A DNA stretch of 64,000 nucleotides from HGM11368 sp051883455. Lineage in GTDB: Bacteria > Bacillota > Clostridia > Christensenellales > UBA3700. The stretch is taken from NCBI GenBank assembly GCA_051883455.1, contig JBJETT010000002.1, positions 62,001-126,000 on the forward strand, in the 5' to 3' direction. The position numbers were made by a program, and so were the translations under genes. Below are positions 62,022 through 64,000 of this stretch, in pieces. A model generated the notes under the pieces. The model saw nothing but the letters and a program-made list of their open reading frames with translations. It did no database searches and was not told where the DNA came from. Position 1 is the first letter of the stretch. Each line of letters begins with the position of its first letter.

Positions 62022-63173
62022 ATGGTCAAGATTTCCGACAATAATATCAAATTTATCATAGGCGAAAAGTCGCTGGAAAACCTCGCCTACGAGATTAGAC
62101 TAGAGGGCTGTGACAAGCCTATGTTGGTATGCGACGATATGGCGAGAAGATTGGGATACAAGAGTATTTTGCTAAAGGCATTTGACGGCACCGACACTGA
62201 TATCAACTATATCGACCACTCTATCGGCGATATTGCCACTACCAACGACTGTGAAAGAATAGTCAAAGAATTTATCAAAAGTGACAGCGATTGTATGATT
62301 TTGCTAGGCAAAAAAGCCGTGATGAGCGCAGGCAAAATAAGCAAAATAATGCTGTGTGAGGGCGAATTGAACGTCGCCGACTACGAGGGAAAAGACCTAA
62401 GCTCAATCGAGGTCAAGAAAATCCCATTGTTCGTCGTTCCTACCAACTACGCCAGCGGTATAGAATGCTCTAGCAAGGTAAGGATATATTCCCCCGACTT
62501 TAAGACGATATACCAATTCGACAGCGTGTACGCCCAAAGCGACGTGGTGGTGTGCGACTCTCGCATGACTGACATAACCCCACCGAAAGCCGTGGCTTCG
62601 TACGGACTTTACGCCTTGGCAATGGCGGTGGACGGCTACGTGAAAAGCGGAGACAGCTTGTACACCAAGCCGTATGCTTTGACGGCTATCGAGATTTTGA
62701 GAGAACACCTAGTCAAAGGTATCTTGAAGGGCACGGACAAAGACCACCGTAGAGAAATTATGTCGGCTGTGGTGATTGCAGGCTGTGGCTATTATCAACT
62801 GGAAAAGAACTTTTTGGCGGTGCTCAGCGACGTAATCAGCGATAGATATAAGGTCAATCAAGCCAACGTAATGGCAATTTTGTTCCGTCATTATATAGCG
62901 AGTGCGGGCGTAGATAAAGAGGTGCTAAGTCAGTTGAGAGTGTGCTTTGACGACTCGAAAAGCGGGGACGACGCTCAAGCCGTGCTCGAAAAAATCGAAG
63001 CGATATATCACGAGATTGACGAGGCTGTCAATTATAACAGCCGTCTCGGTGACTTCAATATATCTAAGTCGGACTTTGCTTCTATTGCCGAAGAAACTAT
63101 TGCGGCAGCCGACGTCAAGTCTGACGAGCTAAGTTATTCTTTTATAATCAATCTTTTGGAAGAAGCTTATTGA
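62022..63173 (+). CDS. Degenerate iron-ADH-like protein, cofactor and metal motifs lost (383 aa)
   Basis: Same overall fold and length as the preceding gene, from the opening IKFIIGEKSLENLAYEI to the SYGLYALAMAVDGYVKSGDSLYTKPYALTAI segment that matches the metal-site helix. The GGGS loop is LGKKAVMSAGKI, the Asp and His ligands are Tyr and Met (YALAMAVDGY), and no His pair is found in the second half (about 245-290). It is probably a non-catalytic partner of the protein before it. The ATG at 62022 follows AGGTG; a GTG at 62016 is less likely. queH begins in its stop. Confidence 0.78.
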   Translation: MVKISDNNIKFIIGEKSLENLAYEIRLEGCDKPMLVCDDMARRLGYKSILLKAFDGTDTDINYIDHSIGDIATTNDCERIVKEFIKSDSDCMILLGKKAVMSAGKISKIMLCEGELNVADYEGKDLSSIEVKKIPLFVVPTNYASGIECSSKVRIYSPDFKTIYQFDSVYAQSDVVVCDSRMTDITPPKAVASYGLYALAMAVDGYVKSGDSLYTKPYALTAIEILREHLVKGILKGTDKDHRREIMSAVVIAGCGYYQLEKNFLAVLSDVISDRYKVNQANVMAILFRHYIASAGVDKEVLSQLRVCFDDSKSGDDAQAVLEKIEAIYHEIDEAVNYNSRLGDFNISKSDFASIAEETIAAADVKSDELSYSFIINLLEEAY

Positions 63174-63799
63174 TGCAACACAACTACCACGAGCAAATGT
63201 GTCAAATAATCGATGACAACGAAAAGCGGGGGATAAGACCTCGGCTTTTGTTGCATATTTGTTGTGCGCCTTGCGCCGGCGTGTGCTTAGAAAGATTGGT
63301 GGGAGCCTTTGAGATAACGCTATTGTTTTATAATCCCAACATAACCGATATTAAGGAGTACGAGCTGAGGAAGAGCGAGGTGCTGAGATTGGTACAAAGT
63401 TGGGATGGAAAAGTCAAATTTCTCGATACAGGTCACCAAAAATCCGATTTTGAAAAAATAGCCGCGGGTAGAGAAAGCTGTCCCGAAGGCGGTGAAAGAT
63501 GTATGGCGTGCTATGCACTGAGATTGTCCTACACTGCCCAAGTTGCCAAGAGAGAAGGGTACGATTATTTTGCCTCCACTTTATCGGTGTCGCCTCACAA
63601 GGACAGCAAAAAGCTCAATGAGATTGGCAAGGCTTGCGAGGCAAAGTACGGCGTAAAGCATTTACCTAACGACTTTAAGAAAAAAGACGGATACAAGAGG
63701 TCTTGCGAGATTAGCGCTCGGATGGGATTTTATAGACAAAATTATTGTGGCTGTGAATATTCGAGGCGTAGTCGTAATTTGGAAGAAGATAATATTTGA
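63173..63799 (+). CDS. queH: Epoxyqueuosine reductase QueH
   Basis: Reduces epoxyqueuosine to queuosine in tRNA, the oxygen-independent and cobalamin-free counterpart of QueG. The 208-aa protein (DUF208) has the Cys motifs LLLHICCAPCAGVC (about 26-39) and GGERCMACYALRLSYTAQVA (about 104-123), STLSVSPHKDSKKLNEIG (about 140-157) and a C-terminal YCGCEYS (about 193-199), which together hold an Fe-S cluster. The ATG at 63173 shares a base with the previous stop. Confidence 0.95.
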   Translation: MQHNYHEQMCQIIDDNEKRGIRPRLLLHICCAPCAGVCLERLVGAFEITLLFYNPNITDIKEYELRKSEVLRLVQSWDGKVKFLDTGHQKSDFEKIAAGRESCPEGGERCMACYALRLSYTAQVAKREGYDYFASTLSVSPHKDSKKLNEIGKACEAKYGVKHLPNDFKKKDGYKRSCEISARMGFYRQNYCGCEYSRRSRNLEEDNI

Positions 63800-63827
63800 C
63801 CATCTATCTAGTGCAATAAAAATTATT

Positions 63828-63856
63828 TTGACATAACAATACATTTATGTTATATT
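63828..63856 (+). promoter_or_regulatory. Promoter of the gene at the window end
   Basis: TTGACA (63828-63833) and TATATT (63851-63856), spacing 17. The spacer holds an inverted repeat ATAACA / TGTTAT, a possible operator. Confidence 0.8.
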
Positions 63857-63911
63857 TAAGTTGCATATATATTTTGTTTGCAACGTAAAATGCGGAGGAA
63901 TAGGATAATCA

Positions 63912-64000
63912 ATGGAAAACAACGAGATTTCTTTTAAGTCTATTTGGCAAAAAATTAAAAAAGCCGGCGTGAGAATAGTCATCTATTCTATTATTGCCGT
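63912..64000 (+). CDS. Start of a membrane protein gene, cut by the window end
   Basis: The first 29 codons: an acidic start (MENNEISFKSIWQKIKKAG), then a hydrophobic run beginning VRIVIYSIIAV. This resembles the N-terminus of chain-length determinant (Wzz-type) and similar envelope proteins, but too little is present to say. GGAGGAAT lies upstream, at the long distance of about 12 bases, with AGGA nearer. A strong promoter precedes it. Confidence 0.55.
   Translation, partial: MENNEISFKSIWQKIKKAGVRIVIYSIIA

Overview
The window reads as one scaffold of a low-to-mid GC Bacillota (Clostridia-like) anaerobe, probably a metagenome-assembled gut bacterium. Supporting signs are the gene set (cdaA, whiA, comEC-holA, uppP, yitT, a PPi-type phosphofructokinase beside an ATP-type one, queT/queH), many N-terminal lipobox proteins with Gram-positive style signal peptides, strong AGGAGG-type ribosome sites, TTGACA-17-TATAAT promoters, no outer-membrane genes, and a run of 100 N at 52882-52981. 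The genus cannot be named from sequence alone. Nothing looks like a prophage, an IS element or a CRISPR array.

Layout. 1-6.3 kb: surface lipoproteins, an HtrA-type protease with a collagen-like stretch, a DUF2804 protein, uppP and yitT. 6.5-11 kb: beta-helix lipoprotein, GH35 beta-galactosidase, lactaldehyde reductase. 11.1-16.2 kb: palindrome-rich repeat, a leaderless DUF3006 gene, a Mn-type (yybP-ykoY-like) riboswitch ahead of an orphan Na+-decarboxylase beta/gamma pair, then a ferritin-ZIP-TPR-DUF4037 operon. 16.5-19.7 kb: lipoprotein, GH110 alpha-galactosidase, a candidate small RNA and two tRNA-Leu genes. 19.8-27.5 kb: ppa, comEC (interrupted by an in-frame stop), holA, a degenerate M28-type lipoprotein, cdaA, DUF1015. 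27.7-38 kb: lysC, murB, a PHP phosphoesterase, whiA, dnaE, a TRAP (mtrB) homologue translationally coupled to pfkA, then a PPi-type pfk. 38-48.5 kb: XRE regulator, asnA and purF facing away from carA-carB, then 1 kb of repeats. 48.5-64 kb: a 1415-residue anchored repeat protein, a 68-bp tandem repeat with an assembly gap, GH36, P-type ATPase, radC, aldo/keto reductase, queT with a preQ1-I riboswitch, a small conserved-looking gene, two degenerate iron-ADH-like proteins, queH, and the start of a membrane protein.

The most unusual locus is 42.1-47.5 kb. The CarA glutaminase domain has lost all three catalytic residues (Cys, His, Glu). Its partner CarB is fused in frame to a complete-length diaminopimelate epimerase domain (DapF), whose second catalytic cysteine is serine. 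A leader of about 200 nt ending in an intrinsic terminator precedes them. With the ammonia-dependent AsnA encoded next door, this suggests ammonia-fed carbamoyl phosphate synthesis physically joined to a lysine/peptidoglycan enzyme. Other loci worth following are the tandem pseudo-iron-ADH pair with queH, the five-module surface protein, the TRAP homologue without trp genes, and the Mn-type riboswitch on a Na+-pump subunit.

Carbohydrate enzymes (GH35, GH110, GH36) all lack signal peptides, so galactosides are probably imported and trimmed inside the cell. FucO and a YghZ-like reductase would handle aldehyde by-products.
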